NCBI GenBank assembly: GCA_964467165.1
Contig: CAYXOL010000012.1
Location: 38,537-102,536, forward strand
Length of the DNA stretch: 64,000 nt
Direction: 5' to 3'
Origin: Clostridium_AD sp964467165
GTDB taxonomy: Bacteria > Bacillota > Clostridia > Clostridiales > Clostridiaceae
Under the pieces are notes generated by a model. That model worked only from the letters and a program-made list of their open reading frames with translations, made no database searches and was not told the DNA's origin. This document shows positions 36,531 to 45,664 of this stretch, one piece after another. The position numbers and the translations under genes are program-made. Within the stretch, counting starts at the first letter, position 1, and the number at the start of each line of letters is the position of its first letter.

Positions 36531-36956
36531 ATGAGCTTTGATAATGATTGTTTTTATTGCGTTAAAGATGAAAGGCTTACTAATTTAATGATTGAAATAT
36601 GTAAGCTTGAGGTTTCAACCTTATATTTATTTAAAGAACAGACTTATAAGGGAAGATGTGTTGTGGCCTATAACGGACATAAAAGTGAGCTTTTTGATTT
36701 AAATGATGAGCAGCGTTCACTTTATATGAAAGATGTTGCAAGGGTCGCAGGTGCTCTAAGCAAAGCATTCTCACCTTATAAAATCAATTATGGTGCTTAT
36801 GCTGATAAAATGACTCATCTTCATTTTCACATAGTTCCTAAGTATGAAAATGGACCTAACTTTGGGGGAACATTTGAAATGTTGCCTAGTGAAAAAATTC
36901 TTCTTAAAGATGAAGAGTATAGTGAATTAATAAACAAAATCAAAGAAAATTTATAA
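36531..36956 (+). CDS. HIT family hydrolase
   Basis: The protein has 141 residues from ATG 36531, with AAGGAGA seven bases upstream. The histidine triad is in MTHLHFHIVPKYENG (HxHxH, about residues 100-104), the nucleotide-binding signature of HIT phosphohydrolases. An early CFYC motif may bind zinc. Natural substrates of such proteins are dinucleotides or AMP conjugates. Its position after uxaA may reflect co-transcription; a link with uronates is not known. Confidence 0.85.
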   Translation: MSFDNDCFYCVKDERLTNLMIEICKLEVSTLYLFKEQTYKGRCVVAYNGHKSELFDLNDEQRSLYMKDVARVAGALSKAFSPYKINYGAYADKMTHLHFHIVPKYENGPNFGGTFEMLPSEKILLKDEEYSELINKIKENL

Positions 36957-36999
36957 GAACTATTTAACAAACAAATTTTAATAATATACACTATCTATT

Positions 37000-37035
37000 A
37001 AACCTCAGGTAGACTTTTATGGCTGTCTGAGGTTT
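37000..37035 (+). terminator. Hairpin after the HIT gene, probable terminator
   Basis: AAACCTCAG (37000-37008) pairs with CTGAGGTTT (37027-37035). The T-run after it is short, so termination may be partial. Confidence 0.6.
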
Positions 37036-37203
37036 GATTAGAGATACTAACAATAGAATATTTGTAAATATTTAGAAGATATCCCTAGAGAATATAGACT
37101 ATGAAGAAACTAAATAGTATAATCAAAATAAGATTCTTGGACACTTATATATATGTATTAAAAAATCCAAGACAATTTCTTAATTTATCTTAAAGGAGCT
37201 AAA

Positions 37204-38712
37204 ATGAAATTTAAAAAGGCTGTTAATAAGAAATCCATTGGAAGTGTAGTTTTTAGTAATTTTATTCTTATTATTTTATTTATAAGCATAGGTTTCATTT
37301 TCTCGTTATATGAAAGTAATACTACCTCTAAGAAGTATGAAGAGGTTATGGAAATAAATACTAAATTGAGTAAACTATCTTTAGAATTTAGCAATAGTTG
37401 GGGATATTTTGATATGTTTATAAAAACAAGGGATAACGAGAATATACCAAAGTACATTGATTCAAATGATAAAATAGAGGATTTAATAATTCAAATTAAG
37501 CCTTATATTCAAAAAAATGAAGATAGCAGTATTTATCTAAGGAATTTAAGTAATATGTTCGATTCTTATAAGGTAGAGTCTTATCATTTAATAAATCAAA
37601 TTGTGTATCAGCAGCAATTGGATTCAAAAAGTTATGATAAAATAACTGAAATGAAGACCTTATTTAACTATATAAATAAACATTCCAAATCCTTAGTGGT
37701 ATCATATTTGAATTATAGTAATTTAGAGTATTCTACTACCGTAGCAAAATATAAAAATACAGAAATTAAGATTTATATTGCATTAATTTTTATTATATTG
37801 GTTGGGTTCGTTTCCACTATGATTGTAAGTAGAAGCTTGAACAAAACCATGGGTAAACTTCGTAAATATGCTGAGCTACTATCTGATGCAAAATGGGAGA
37901 TTCCCGATCTTAAAGATCAAAAATATGATGAATTAAACAGCCTTGCAAAGGCTTTTGATAAAATGAAACACAGTATTCGTGAGTTTATTGAGGAATTAAA
38001 TGAAAAAGCTGAGATTGAAAATAATTATCATATTGAACAATTTAAAAATGTTGAAAAGGACAAATTAATCAAAGAGGCACAATTATCAGCACTGCAATCA
38101 CAGATGGATCCACACTTTTTGTTCAATACACTAAATACTATTAGCAGAGTGGCTATGTTTGAATATGCGGATGAAACTGTGAAATTAATAGAAGCTACCT
38201 CAAAGATACTTAGGTATAACTTAGACTGCAAAGATAAGATGGTGATGTTAAAGGAAGAAATGCGTATGACAAAAGCCTACGTTATAATACAGGAAACTAG
38301 ATTTCAAGATCAAATGAGTTTTATTTTTGATATAAACAAAAATTTAGAAAGTGTAAAAGTTCCACCAATGCTCATACAGCCCATAGTTGAAAATGCAATA
38401 ATTCACGGGCTTTGTGAAAAAGATAACGGTGGCATAATAACTATTACTGTAAAAGAGGAAAACAAATTCATTTCTATTAGTATTAAAGACAATGGTGTTG
38501 GCATGGATAATGAAAGAGTGAGTTCCTTACTAAGTGACGTTAAAAATGAATTAACAGGACTAGGTGTGTTTAATGTGAAAAAAAGACTGGAACTCTATTT
38601 TAATAGAAATGATTTATTTGAAATTAAGAGTCAAAGAGGAGAAGGTACGGAAATGATAATTTTTATTCCAATTGATGGGGGTGAAGATATTGTTAAAACT
38701 TTTAATTGCTGA
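37204..38712 (+). CDS. YesM-type sensor histidine kinase
   Basis: This 502-residue membrane kinase has transmembrane helices at about 15-37 and 195-217 flanking an extracellular domain of about 155 residues, then a HAMP-like linker. The His_kinase domain has the LytS/YesM motif ALQSQMDPHFLFNTLNTI (His near residue 304). The HATPase has NAIIHG, DNGVGM and GLGVFNVKKRL. It would phosphorylate the response regulator encoded next (23-base overlap). YesM/YesN pairs often control sugar-acid or pectin-fragment uptake, consistent with the TRAP genes downstream. AAAGGAG precedes ATG. Confidence 0.9.
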   Translation: MKFKKAVNKKSIGSVVFSNFILIILFISIGFIFSLYESNTTSKKYEEVMEINTKLSKLSLEFSNSWGYFDMFIKTRDNENIPKYIDSNDKIEDLIIQIKPYIQKNEDSSIYLRNLSNMFDSYKVESYHLINQIVYQQQLDSKSYDKITEMKTLFNYINKHSKSLVVSYLNYSNLEYSTTVAKYKNTEIKIYIALIFIILVGFVSTMIVSRSLNKTMGKLRKYAELLSDAKWEIPDLKDQKYDELNSLAKAFDKMKHSIREFIEELNEKAEIENNYHIEQFKNVEKDKLIKEAQLSALQSQMDPHFLFNTLNTISRVAMFEYADETVKLIEATSKILRYNLDCKDKMVMLKEEMRMTKAYVIIQETRFQDQMSFIFDINKNLESVKVPPMLIQPIVENAIIHGLCEKDNGGIITITVKEENKFISISIKDNGVGMDNERVSSLLSDVKNELTGLGVFNVKKRLELYFNRNDLFEIKSQRGEGTEMIIFIPIDGGEDIVKTFNC

Positions 38713-40243
38713 AGATGAGGCGCTAGAAAGAAAGGCCCTTAGATTTCTTTTGAACAAATATTTTTCTGAAAGTATTGAAATTGTAGATGAGGTAAGTAAC
38801 GGGAGAGATGCGGTTGATAAGGCGATTTTGCTTAAACCGCATATCGTCTTAATGGATATTCATATGCCAATAATGGAAGGCCTGGAGGCCAGCAGTATTA
38901 TTAAAAAGAATTGCATAGAAACTGAATTTATAATATTAACTGCATTTAATTATTTTGATTATGCGAAAAAGGCCATACATATTGGCGTAAGTGATTACTT
39001 ATTAAAACCTTTTTCTAACGACGAATTTGTAAGCTCCCTAAATAAAGTGATTAATAAAATAAACTCTAAAAATTCAATGATAAATAAAAATAATGAGTTG
39101 AAGCGGACTCATAAGAAATCTTCACCTTATGTTGAAAGACAAATGCTTGCAAATATAGCTTATGGCGTTACCTTAGGGGAAAATCAATTTAATGATTATA
39201 GGGATATCTTGAGCATTGATAGTGTTAAGTTTTGCTGCATTATACTTAAGTTAGAGGACAAGAAGATTTTTAATAAAAATAACATTGTTGTGATAAAAAA
39301 TAAATTGAGTATTTTGTTTCCTAAAATTGTGGGCGGCTTATGTTTAAATGATATTGTATTATTTATTTTTGATGAGGCTGTTGATAGTAAAATTCTAAGT
39401 AGAGGTTTTGAAGAATTGTTAATTAATCTACGGGAGGATTTTAAGCTAAACTACGACGCAATATTATCTATTGGTACTTCCACCACCAATGAAGGGTGGA
39501 ATCAATTATATCTTTCTTATAAAGATGCAAAACGTTGTTTTGAAATCTCAGAAAACAAAAATTCTTGGTGCAAAACAGAAGTTCTAAAGAATACTAACAA
39601 TGTAAATGAAGTTAATCATATTTTAAGTGGATTCATTATAAACGAAGATTTAAATGGAGCAATAAATGAAATGGATATTATTCTAAGTAATTTATTAAGC
39701 AGAAGTGAGAGCTTTGACCTTTTAATAGCAAAAAAAACGATTTTAGGTATCCTTGATAGAGTCTATAAAGATATAGATGAATTTATTGGCAAAGATTTTA
39801 AAAGCTTTGACAAAGATATAATAATTAATGAATTAGCTGATTTAAGAGAATTTTCAGATTTGAAAAATTATGTAACTATGGTGTTAAAAAATCTTATTAG
39901 TTATATATCAAGCTATAAAAAAAGTAAAAATATTGACGTAGTGGAAAAAACAAAAGAATATATAGAAAAGAACTATATGCATGATTTAAGTTTAGATAAG
40001 TTAGCACAACATGTATCTATGAGTAGCTTCTACTTAAGTAGGATTTTCTCTAAAGTAGAAGGTACTAGTATTAAGATATACATAATTAAGATACGAATGG
40101 AAAAGGCAAAGGGTCTCTTAATAGAAGGGAATAAATCTGTTAAACAGATTGCATTTGAAGTTGGATACGTAGATCAGAACTATTTTAGTAAAGCATTTAA
40201 AAAGTATACTAATATTTCGCCTAAGGAATACTGCAATTTATAG
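38690..40243 (+). CDS. YesN-type response regulator with AraC DNA-binding domain
   Basis: About 517 residues from TTG 38690, which has GGGGGTG six bases upstream; in-frame GTG 38681 and ATG 38675 are alternatives. The receiver domain (MLKLLIAEDEALERKALR, phospho-Asp in IVLMDIHMPIMEG near 53, Lys in SDYLLKPF) is followed by a long middle region. A C-terminal AraC domain with two HTH units (LDKLAQHVSMSSFYLSRIF and VKQIAFEVGYVDQNYFSKAFKKY) ends at the stop. It overlaps the kinase gene, so the two are translationally coupled. Likely targets are the kdgF-TRAP genes directly downstream. Confidence 0.9.
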   Translation: MLKLLIAEDEALERKALRFLLNKYFSESIEIVDEVSNGRDAVDKAILLKPHIVLMDIHMPIMEGLEASSIIKKNCIETEFIILTAFNYFDYAKKAIHIGVSDYLLKPFSNDEFVSSLNKVINKINSKNSMINKNNELKRTHKKSSPYVERQMLANIAYGVTLGENQFNDYRDILSIDSVKFCCIILKLEDKKIFNKNNIVVIKNKLSILFPKIVGGLCLNDIVLFIFDEAVDSKILSRGFEELLINLREDFKLNYDAILSIGTSTTNEGWNQLYLSYKDAKRCFEISENKNSWCKTEVLKNTNNVNEVNHILSGFIINEDLNGAINEMDIILSNLLSRSESFDLLIAKKTILGILDRVYKDIDEFIGKDFKSFDKDIIINELADLREFSDLKNYVTMVLKNLISYISSYKKSKNIDVVEKTKEYIEKNYMHDLSLDKLAQHVSMSSFYLSRIFSKVEGTSIKIYIIKIRMEKAKGLLIEGNKSVKQIAFEVGYVDQNYFSKAFKKYTNISPKEYCNL

Positions 40244-40314
40244 TTGGAAAATAAAACAGGGAGATAGCATTTATAATTGTTATTTTACCTGAAGAATTAC
40301 AAGGAGGAAAAAAT

Positions 40315-40638
40315 ATGATAGTAAGAAATGATGATGTTATACTTAATGACCTTTCGAAGGGTGTTTCCCGTAAGATACTATCTCATGTTACGAACATTAT
40401 GATGGTGGAGGTCTATTTTATAAAAGGTGCAGTAGGAGAAATTCATTCCCATATTCATGAACAAATTAGCTATATTATAAAAGGAAGCTTCCAGTTAGAT
40501 ATTGAAGGTAAAAAAGAAATAATTAAAGCTGGTGATACTTTTTATATTAAGCAAAATGCACTTCATGGTGTTACGGCATTAGAGGATTCAACTATATTAG
40601 ACGTGTTTACTCCACAAAGAGAGGACTTTCTAAAATAA
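40315..40638 (+). CDS. kdgF: KdgF-like cupin (unsaturated uronate linearisation)
   Basis: This 107-residue single cupin has metal-site motifs GEIHSHIHEQISYIIKG (residues 40-56) and a second His in FYIKQNALHGV near 83. KdgF-type cupins convert 4,5-unsaturated galacturonate or glucuronate to the linear keto form (DKI), which then enters the KduI/KduD steps encoded at 46.8-48.5 kb. The location next to uronate import and catabolism supports this over a generic cupin. AAGGAGG precedes ATG. Confidence 0.8.
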   Translation: MIVRNDDVILNDLSKGVSRKILSHVTNIMMVEVYFIKGAVGEIHSHIHEQISYIIKGSFQLDIEGKKEIIKAGDTFYIKQNALHGVTALEDSTILDVFTPQREDFLK

Positions 40639-40658
40639 GCTAAATACTAAATATTTCC

Positions 40659-40699
40659 CCATTATCATGAGGTTTTCACATGATAATGGTTTTTTTTTT
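40659..40699 (+). terminator. Terminator after kdgF
   Basis: CCATTATCATG (40659-40669) pairs perfectly with CATGATAATGG (40679-40689), followed by ten Ts. Confidence 0.93.
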
Positions 40700-40819
40700 G
40701 AACAAGACAAGCAATTACATATAATCGCAAGTTATTCGTCTAGTAAAGGGTTACATCAGATAGTATGATAGGTCTATAGATAAACAACAAAATAAATACA
40801 ATTAATAGGGGGAGAAATT

Positions 40820-41875
40820 ATGAATAAAAAGAAATTTATCGCAATATTTTCATGTATTGTACTTACTGTAGGAATGCTTGCCGGTTGTGGTATGAAAACA
40901 CCAACAAAAACAGAGGTAAAAGAAACAACAGCAGCTGCAGCAGGAACGGCAACAGCGCCAGAGGTAACTTTAGTATATGCAGAGGTTAATCCACTAGATA
41001 CTATTGTTGGTCAAACAGATAGTAAATTTAAAGAAGAAGTTGAATCACTTTCAAAGGGTAAGATTAAGATTGATATTCAGGCAAGTGGAGTTTTAGGAGC
41101 AGAAAACGATGTGCTTGATTCAATGCTTGGTGGGGGTGGAACCATTGATATGTCACGTATCTCAGCATTTGCGCTTACAAGTTACGGTGGAGCAAAATCA
41201 AAATTGCTTTCTATTCCTTATACATTCGTAAACCGTGAACATTTTTGGAATTTCGCTACATCTGACTTAGCTCCGCAGTTCCTTATGGAGCCTCACGAAA
41301 ATGGTAAGGGCATTAGAGGTTTATTCTATGGAGAAGAAGGATTCCGTCATTTCTTTACAGTTAAACCCGTTAAAACTATAGCAGATTTAAAAGGTATGAA
41401 AATAAGAGTATCAAATGACCCTGTTATGAATGGTATGGTAAAAGGTCTTGGTGCCTCACCTACAGTAGTATCTTTTGGTGAACTTTATTCTGCATTGCAA
41501 ACTGGTGTAGTAGATGGAGCAGAACAGCCTATTGCCAACTATAAATCAAATGCATTCCAAGAAGTTGCACCGAACATGATTCTTGATGGCCATACACTTG
41601 GTGCAGTGCAAGTAATCATTACTGATAAAGCTTGGGATAAACTTACAAAAGAACAGCAGGACATTATTACGCAGGCAGGTAAAGCTGCATCAGCATATAA
41701 TAGAAAGATTTCTGAAGAAGCTGAAAATAAAGTACTAGTAGACTTAAAAGCAAAAGGTGTTAATATTGTAGAAGTTAAGGATATCAAACCTTGGCAGGAT
41801 GCATGTAAAGATGTCATTGAGTCATCTTCAAAAGATAATGCTGAACTTTATAAAAAAATTCTTGACATGAAATAA
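40820..41875 (+). CDS. dctP: TRAP transporter substrate-binding lipoprotein DctP
   Basis: The 351-residue protein has a lipoprotein signal peptide ending in LAGC (Cys near 23) and an Ala/Thr-rich linker to about residue 48. The TRAP binding fold follows, including GMKIRVSNDPVMNGMVKGLG near 195 with the conserved Arg that binds a carboxylate. FGELYSALQTGVVDGAEQP near 218 is the family signature. It captures an acidic sugar outside the cell. With dctQ and dctM it forms a complete sodium- or proton-driven TRAP importer, likely for a uronate in this setting. GGGGGAG precedes ATG. Confidence 0.92.
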   Translation: MNKKKFIAIFSCIVLTVGMLAGCGMKTPTKTEVKETTAAAAGTATAPEVTLVYAEVNPLDTIVGQTDSKFKEEVESLSKGKIKIDIQASGVLGAENDVLDSMLGGGGTIDMSRISAFALTSYGGAKSKLLSIPYTFVNREHFWNFATSDLAPQFLMEPHENGKGIRGLFYGEEGFRHFFTVKPVKTIADLKGMKIRVSNDPVMNGMVKGLGASPTVVSFGELYSALQTGVVDGAEQPIANYKSNAFQEVAPNMILDGHTLGAVQVIITDKAWDKLTKEQQDIITQAGKAASAYNRKISEEAENKVLVDLKAKGVNIVEVKDIKPWQDACKDVIESSSKDNAELYKKILDMK

Positions 41876-41929
41876 GATTCAGGTTTCATTTAAACTCATT
41901 ACAAATGGCTTTAACAGATATTTATATGA

Positions 41930-41957
41930 GCACAGAGGAGGATTAGAACCTCTGTGC
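41930..41957 (+). other. Intercistronic hairpin between dctP and dctQ
   Basis: GCACAGAGG (41930-41938) pairs with CCTCTGTGC (41949-41957), with a 10-base loop. No T-run follows. Such hairpins between a binding-protein gene and its membrane genes usually protect or partly terminate the message, giving more binding protein. Confidence 0.65.
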
Positions 41958-41978
41958 TTAATTTTGAGGAGGTAGTGT

Positions 41979-42512
41979 ATGCCAAAAATTTTTAATACAT
42001 TTGATAAGATTCAACCGGCATATGATGTGGCTTATAAGTTTGTTCTTTTCTTATGTAAGTTGCTTTTAGTAGGAGATATTCTCATTACTACCATGGCGGT
42101 GGCTGGTAGATATATTTCTTTTATTCCAGATCCAGCATGGAGTGAAGAAGTGGTTTTAAGTTGTATGGCATATATGACAGTTCTTTCTGCGGCTTTAGCC
42201 ATCAAAAGAAATGCACATATCCGTATGACAGCATTTGATAGGTATTTGCCAAAACATTTGTTAACAGTTTTGGATATTATCGCAGATGTTGCTGTTTTAG
42301 CACTTGCTTTTGTTATGATTGTAGTAGGTTGGAAATATGCAGTGCAAATCGGTAAAGTGGGAACTTATGTGAGTATGCCAAGTCTTTCTAGATTTTGGAT
42401 GTATTTTCCGGTTCCAGTGGCAGGTATAGCAATGGTTATTTTCGAGATAGATGCTATATATAATCATTTTAAACTATTCTTTGCAGAGGAGGTGGGTGTT
42501 AATGGACGTTAA
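41979..42512 (+). CDS. dctQ: TRAP transporter small permease DctQ
   Basis: This 177-residue protein has four predicted membrane helices and the DctQ signature AWSEEVVLSCMAYMTVLSAA near residue 50, followed by KRNAHIRM. It connects DctP to the large permease DctM. GAGGAGG precedes ATG. Its last 11 bases overlap dctM. Confidence 0.92.
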   Translation: MPKIFNTFDKIQPAYDVAYKFVLFLCKLLLVGDILITTMAVAGRYISFIPDPAWSEEVVLSCMAYMTVLSAALAIKRNAHIRMTAFDRYLPKHLLTVLDIIADVAVLALAFVMIVVGWKYAVQIGKVGTYVSMPSLSRFWMYFPVPVAGIAMVIFEIDAIYNHFKLFFAEEVGVNGR

Positions 42513-43794
42513 TAGTATAGCGATATTGATTTTACTTGGTACTTTTTTTATAATGGTATTTTTAAGATTTCCTATTGCTTATGCAGTAGCGCTTGCATCT
42601 TTATTTTGTCTTTTGTACCTAGGACTTCCACTTACAACAATTTGTCAGCAAATGGTAAAAGGAATTAGTTCTTTCAGTCTTATGGCAGTACCTTTCTTTA
42701 TAACAATGGGATGTCTTATGGGGTCAGGAGGTATATCTGAAAAATTAATTGCACTAGCAACTGCTTGTGTTGGTTGGATGCGAGGAGGTATGGCAATGGT
42801 TAACATTGTTGCATCATACTTCTTTGGAGGTATTTCTGGTTCTGCAGCTGCAGATACTGCATCTCTTGGTAGTCTTTTAATCCCTATGATGGTAGAACAA
42901 GGATACGATGCTGATTTTTCAACTGCAGTTACCATTACATCGTCAGTTGAGGGACTTTTGGTTCCACCAAGTCATAACATGGTAATTTATGCAACTACTG
43001 CAGGTGGTATTTCGGTGGGAAGTCTTTTCCTTGCAGGATATGTACCAGCCGCAATACTGGCAATATCTCTTATGATAGGTTCATATATTATTTCTGTTAA
43101 AAGAAACTATCCAAAGGGTGAAAAATTCAACATGAAGATTTTATTAAAACAATTTAGTGTTTCTTTTTGGGCACTTGCCGCGGTTATGATAGTTGTAGTA
43201 GGTGTAGTATTTGGTGTTTTTACAGCTACGGAGTCGGCAGCTATTGCAGTTATTTATAGTTTGTTTGTTAGTGTATTTATTTATAAGGGTCTTGATTGGA
43301 AAGGTGTTTGGAAGACACTTGATAGTACTATGGACATACTTTCTATTGTGCTAATTCTGATTGCAACTTCTAGTATTTTTGGATATTGCCTTACTTTCTT
43401 ACACGTTCCAGATTTAGCAGCAAATGCAATTATGAAAATATCTGATAATCCAATTATTTTAGCACTACTTCTAAACCTTATACTTTTGATTCTTGGATGT
43501 ATTATGGACATGGCACCAATAATACTTATTGCTACCCCAATCTTACTACCAATTGCAGTTTCAATTGGAATTGATCCTATTCAGTTTGGGATTATGGTTA
43601 TATTAAACTGCGGGATAGGTCTTTTAACACCGCCTGTTGGTTCCGTGCTATTTATTGGTGCAGCGGTTAGTAAAGTATCAATGGAACGCATTGTAAAAGC
43701 TACATTTCCATTTTATATATGTATGATTATTACGCTTTTACTGATTACATTCATTCCGGAAGTTAGTTTATGGCTTCCATTATTATTTGGATAA
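42502..43794 (+). CDS. dctM: TRAP transporter large permease DctM
   Basis: The protein has 430 residues from ATG 42502, with GAGGAGGTGGG upstream; a longer frame from 42451 lies inside dctQ and is rejected. It has about 12 membrane segments and typical motifs: LMAVPFFITMG near 57, GGISGSAAADTASLG near 95, LTPPVGSVLFIG near 372. It forms the ion-coupled channel. The gene overlaps dctQ by 11 bases, so the two are translated together. Confidence 0.93.
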   Translation: MDVNSIAILILLGTFFIMVFLRFPIAYAVALASLFCLLYLGLPLTTICQQMVKGISSFSLMAVPFFITMGCLMGSGGISEKLIALATACVGWMRGGMAMVNIVASYFFGGISGSAAADTASLGSLLIPMMVEQGYDADFSTAVTITSSVEGLLVPPSHNMVIYATTAGGISVGSLFLAGYVPAAILAISLMIGSYIISVKRNYPKGEKFNMKILLKQFSVSFWALAAVMIVVVGVVFGVFTATESAAIAVIYSLFVSVFIYKGLDWKGVWKTLDSTMDILSIVLILIATSSIFGYCLTFLHVPDLAANAIMKISDNPIILALLLNLILLILGCIMDMAPIILIATPILLPIAVSIGIDPIQFGIMVILNCGIGLLTPPVGSVLFIGAAVSKVSMERIVKATFPFYICMIITLLLITFIPEVSLWLPLLFG

Positions 43795-43802
43795 GGAGAG
43801 AT

Positions 43803-44282
43803 ATGAAATATAAGTTTAATTATAAAACAACAGCTTTTGATCTTTGGCAGTTATCAATGTACTCTACTTATGCTTCAATAGTAGGGGGATGTAATATTAT
43901 ATTTACTGTGGCCATGCTCCTTGTGTCGATAAAGTTTTGGGGAGAAGTAAACAGCTATATAAAAATACTTTTTATAATCATAATATCTTTATTTACGGTT
44001 ATTCAACCTGCAGCAATTTATATTCGGGCAAAAAGGCAAGTAGGAGCGGTTTCCCATGATATAGAGATTGGTTTTGATGATAATGGAATCCATGTAAAAA
44101 CTCAAAATAAAAGTTCTGACTTAAAATGGAATACCATTAAAGGAATATCAAAAAAAACCAGCATGATTGTTATATTTTCAACTACTAAGCATGGTTTTGT
44201 GCTAACAAATAAAGTGTTAGGAAAACAAAAGAAAGCTTTTTACGAATACGTAGTTTCAAGATTAAAAAATAATATAATGTAA
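43803..44282 (+). CDS. YcxB-like membrane protein
   Basis: The protein has 159 residues from ATG 43803; TAAGGAGAG lies just before it and a longer frame overlapping dctM is rejected. Two membrane helices at about 30-50 and 62-80 are followed by a cytoplasmic domain (IEIGFDDNGIHVKT...LKWNTIKGISKK) that matches the YcxB-like C-terminal domain. Function is unknown. It starts 8 bases after dctM, so it travels with the TRAP operon, though such proteins are not part of known TRAP systems. Confidence 0.75.
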   Translation: MKYKFNYKTTAFDLWQLSMYSTYASIVGGCNIIFTVAMLLVSIKFWGEVNSYIKILFIIIISLFTVIQPAAIYIRAKRQVGAVSHDIEIGFDDNGIHVKTQNKSSDLKWNTIKGISKKTSMIVIFSTTKHGFVLTNKVLGKQKKAFYEYVVSRLKNNIM

Positions 44283-44308
44283 TTGATAAGCTCTTTACTA
44301 AAGATTAA

Positions 44309-44381
44309 TTGACTTATTTTAATACTACATTCATAATAAAAGAGTAACTTTATTTTATTTAAGTTACTCTTTTGTTATGAA
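44309..44381 (+). promoter_or_regulatory. Promoter-like element inside a 21-bp inverted repeat
   Basis: TTGACT (44309-44314), a 17-base spacer and CATAAT (44332-44337) resemble the promoter at 18022-18050 almost base for base. The -10 lies in a long hairpin: 44330-44350 pairs with 44361-44381 with one internal mismatch. The inner AAAAGAGTAACTT/AAGTTACTCTTTT part could also be a bidirectional terminator for the YcxB gene. Confidence 0.6.
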
Positions 44382-44501
44382 GTAAATGAAGAGTAAAAGT
44401 TAATATTACAACGTGGTAGATGATGATTTAGAAGAGTTAAGACTAAAATTTAAATTAAGTGGTGATAAAAAATAAAAAGGATTAGTAGGGAGAAAGAGAC
44501 A

Positions 44502-45524
44502 ATGAAAAAAATGGGATTTATCTCAATATTGTCATGTGGAGCACTTATCGCAGTGATGTTGGTTGGTTGTGTAAATAAAACTACTACTGAAACAAAGGGT
44601 ACACCTAATGGAACAAAATCAATTACTTTAAGATTATCAGACAATCAACCTGCTGGTTACCCAACAATAATTGGTGATCAAGCGTTTGCAGATGAAGTAG
44701 AAAAAAATACTGATGGAAGAATAAAAATTGAAGTATATGGAGGATCTCAACTTGGAGACGAAGAAAGTACCTTAGAACAAGTTCAATTTGGAGCAATAGA
44801 TGCATTACGTATAAGCACTGCACCGCTAGCTGAGGTTAATAAGCAAGTAGGTGTTTTAATTCTTCCCTACCTTTATAAGGATAAAGATCAAATGTTTAGA
44901 GTTTTAGATGGAGTGATAGGAGATAAAATATTCGCTGATTTAAAAGCGAATAGTAAAATTGTAGGACTTTGCTGGTTAGATTCTGGAGCAAGAAGTTTTT
45001 ATAATGCAAAAAGGGTTGTAAAAACACCGAATGACTTAAAAGGTTTAAAAATAAGAGTACAAGAAAGTAAACCTATGATGGATATGGTTAAAGCTTTAGG
45101 TGCAGAACCTAATCCAATGTCTTACGGTGAAGTTTATAATGCAATGCAAACTGGAGTAATTGATGGAGCTGAAAATAACTGGCCTAGTTATTTATCATCT
45201 AATCATTATAAAGTAGCAAAGTTTATTACAATAGATGAACATACAAGGGTTCCAGAAATGATAGCTTTTAGTAAAATTACTTGGGATAAAATATCAGCAG
45301 ATGATCAAGGTATAATAAGAAAAGCAGCAGGTGTTGGTGCAGAGGTAGAGAGAAATGAGTGGCTTAAACAGTCAGATGAAGCAGAGGCTACAATAGTTGA
45401 AAAAGGTGGAGTTACTATTACTAAACTAGCTGATAACTTAGCTTTTCAAAGCAAAGTTAAAGGTATGTATGCAGAGCATCCGGAATGGAAAGAGTTAATT
45501 GATGAAATAATAGCTACAAAATAA
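44502..45524 (+). CDS. Second TRAP substrate-binding lipoprotein (orphan DctP)
   Basis: This 340-residue DctP-family protein has a lipobox LVGC (Cys near 23), GLKIRVQESKPMMDMVKALG near 180 with the carboxylate-binding Arg, and MSYGEVYNAMQTGVIDGAEN near 206. It is only distantly similar to the DctP at 40820. No dctQM genes accompany it, and it has its own terminator, so it may share the upstream permease and broaden substrate range. GGGAG lies about 9 bases before ATG. Confidence 0.88.
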   Translation: MKKMGFISILSCGALIAVMLVGCVNKTTTETKGTPNGTKSITLRLSDNQPAGYPTIIGDQAFADEVEKNTDGRIKIEVYGGSQLGDEESTLEQVQFGAIDALRISTAPLAEVNKQVGVLILPYLYKDKDQMFRVLDGVIGDKIFADLKANSKIVGLCWLDSGARSFYNAKRVVKTPNDLKGLKIRVQESKPMMDMVKALGAEPNPMSYGEVYNAMQTGVIDGAENNWPSYLSSNHYKVAKFITIDEHTRVPEMIAFSKITWDKISADDQGIIRKAAGVGAEVERNEWLKQSDEAEATIVEKGGVTITKLADNLAFQSKVKGMYAEHPEWKELIDEIIATK

Positions 45525-45539
45525 TTAAAGTTTAATTTG

Positions 45540-45595
45540 GGGAGCCCGCTTTACATGCCATTAAAATGCATAAAGAGGGCTCCTTAACTTTATAA
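45540..45595 (+). terminator. Terminator after the orphan DctP
   Basis: GGAGCCC (45541-45547) pairs with GGGCTCC (45577-45583), extended inside by CTTT/AAAG and ATGC/GCAT; a short T-rich tail follows. Confidence 0.75.
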
Positions 45596-45634
45596 ATTAA
45601 TGAAATGAAAATAAAGAGTAGTAGAAAATATTTC

Positions 45635-45646
45635 GTTAACGTTAAC
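45635..45646. promoter_or_regulatory. Upstream operator of the second LacI gene
   Basis: GTTAACGTTAAC is a perfect 12-bp palindrome whose centre lies 70 bp upstream of the centre of the larger palindrome at 45696-45725, with the promoter between the two. Confidence 0.7.
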
Positions 45647-45664
45647 AATATAATTAATATGGTG

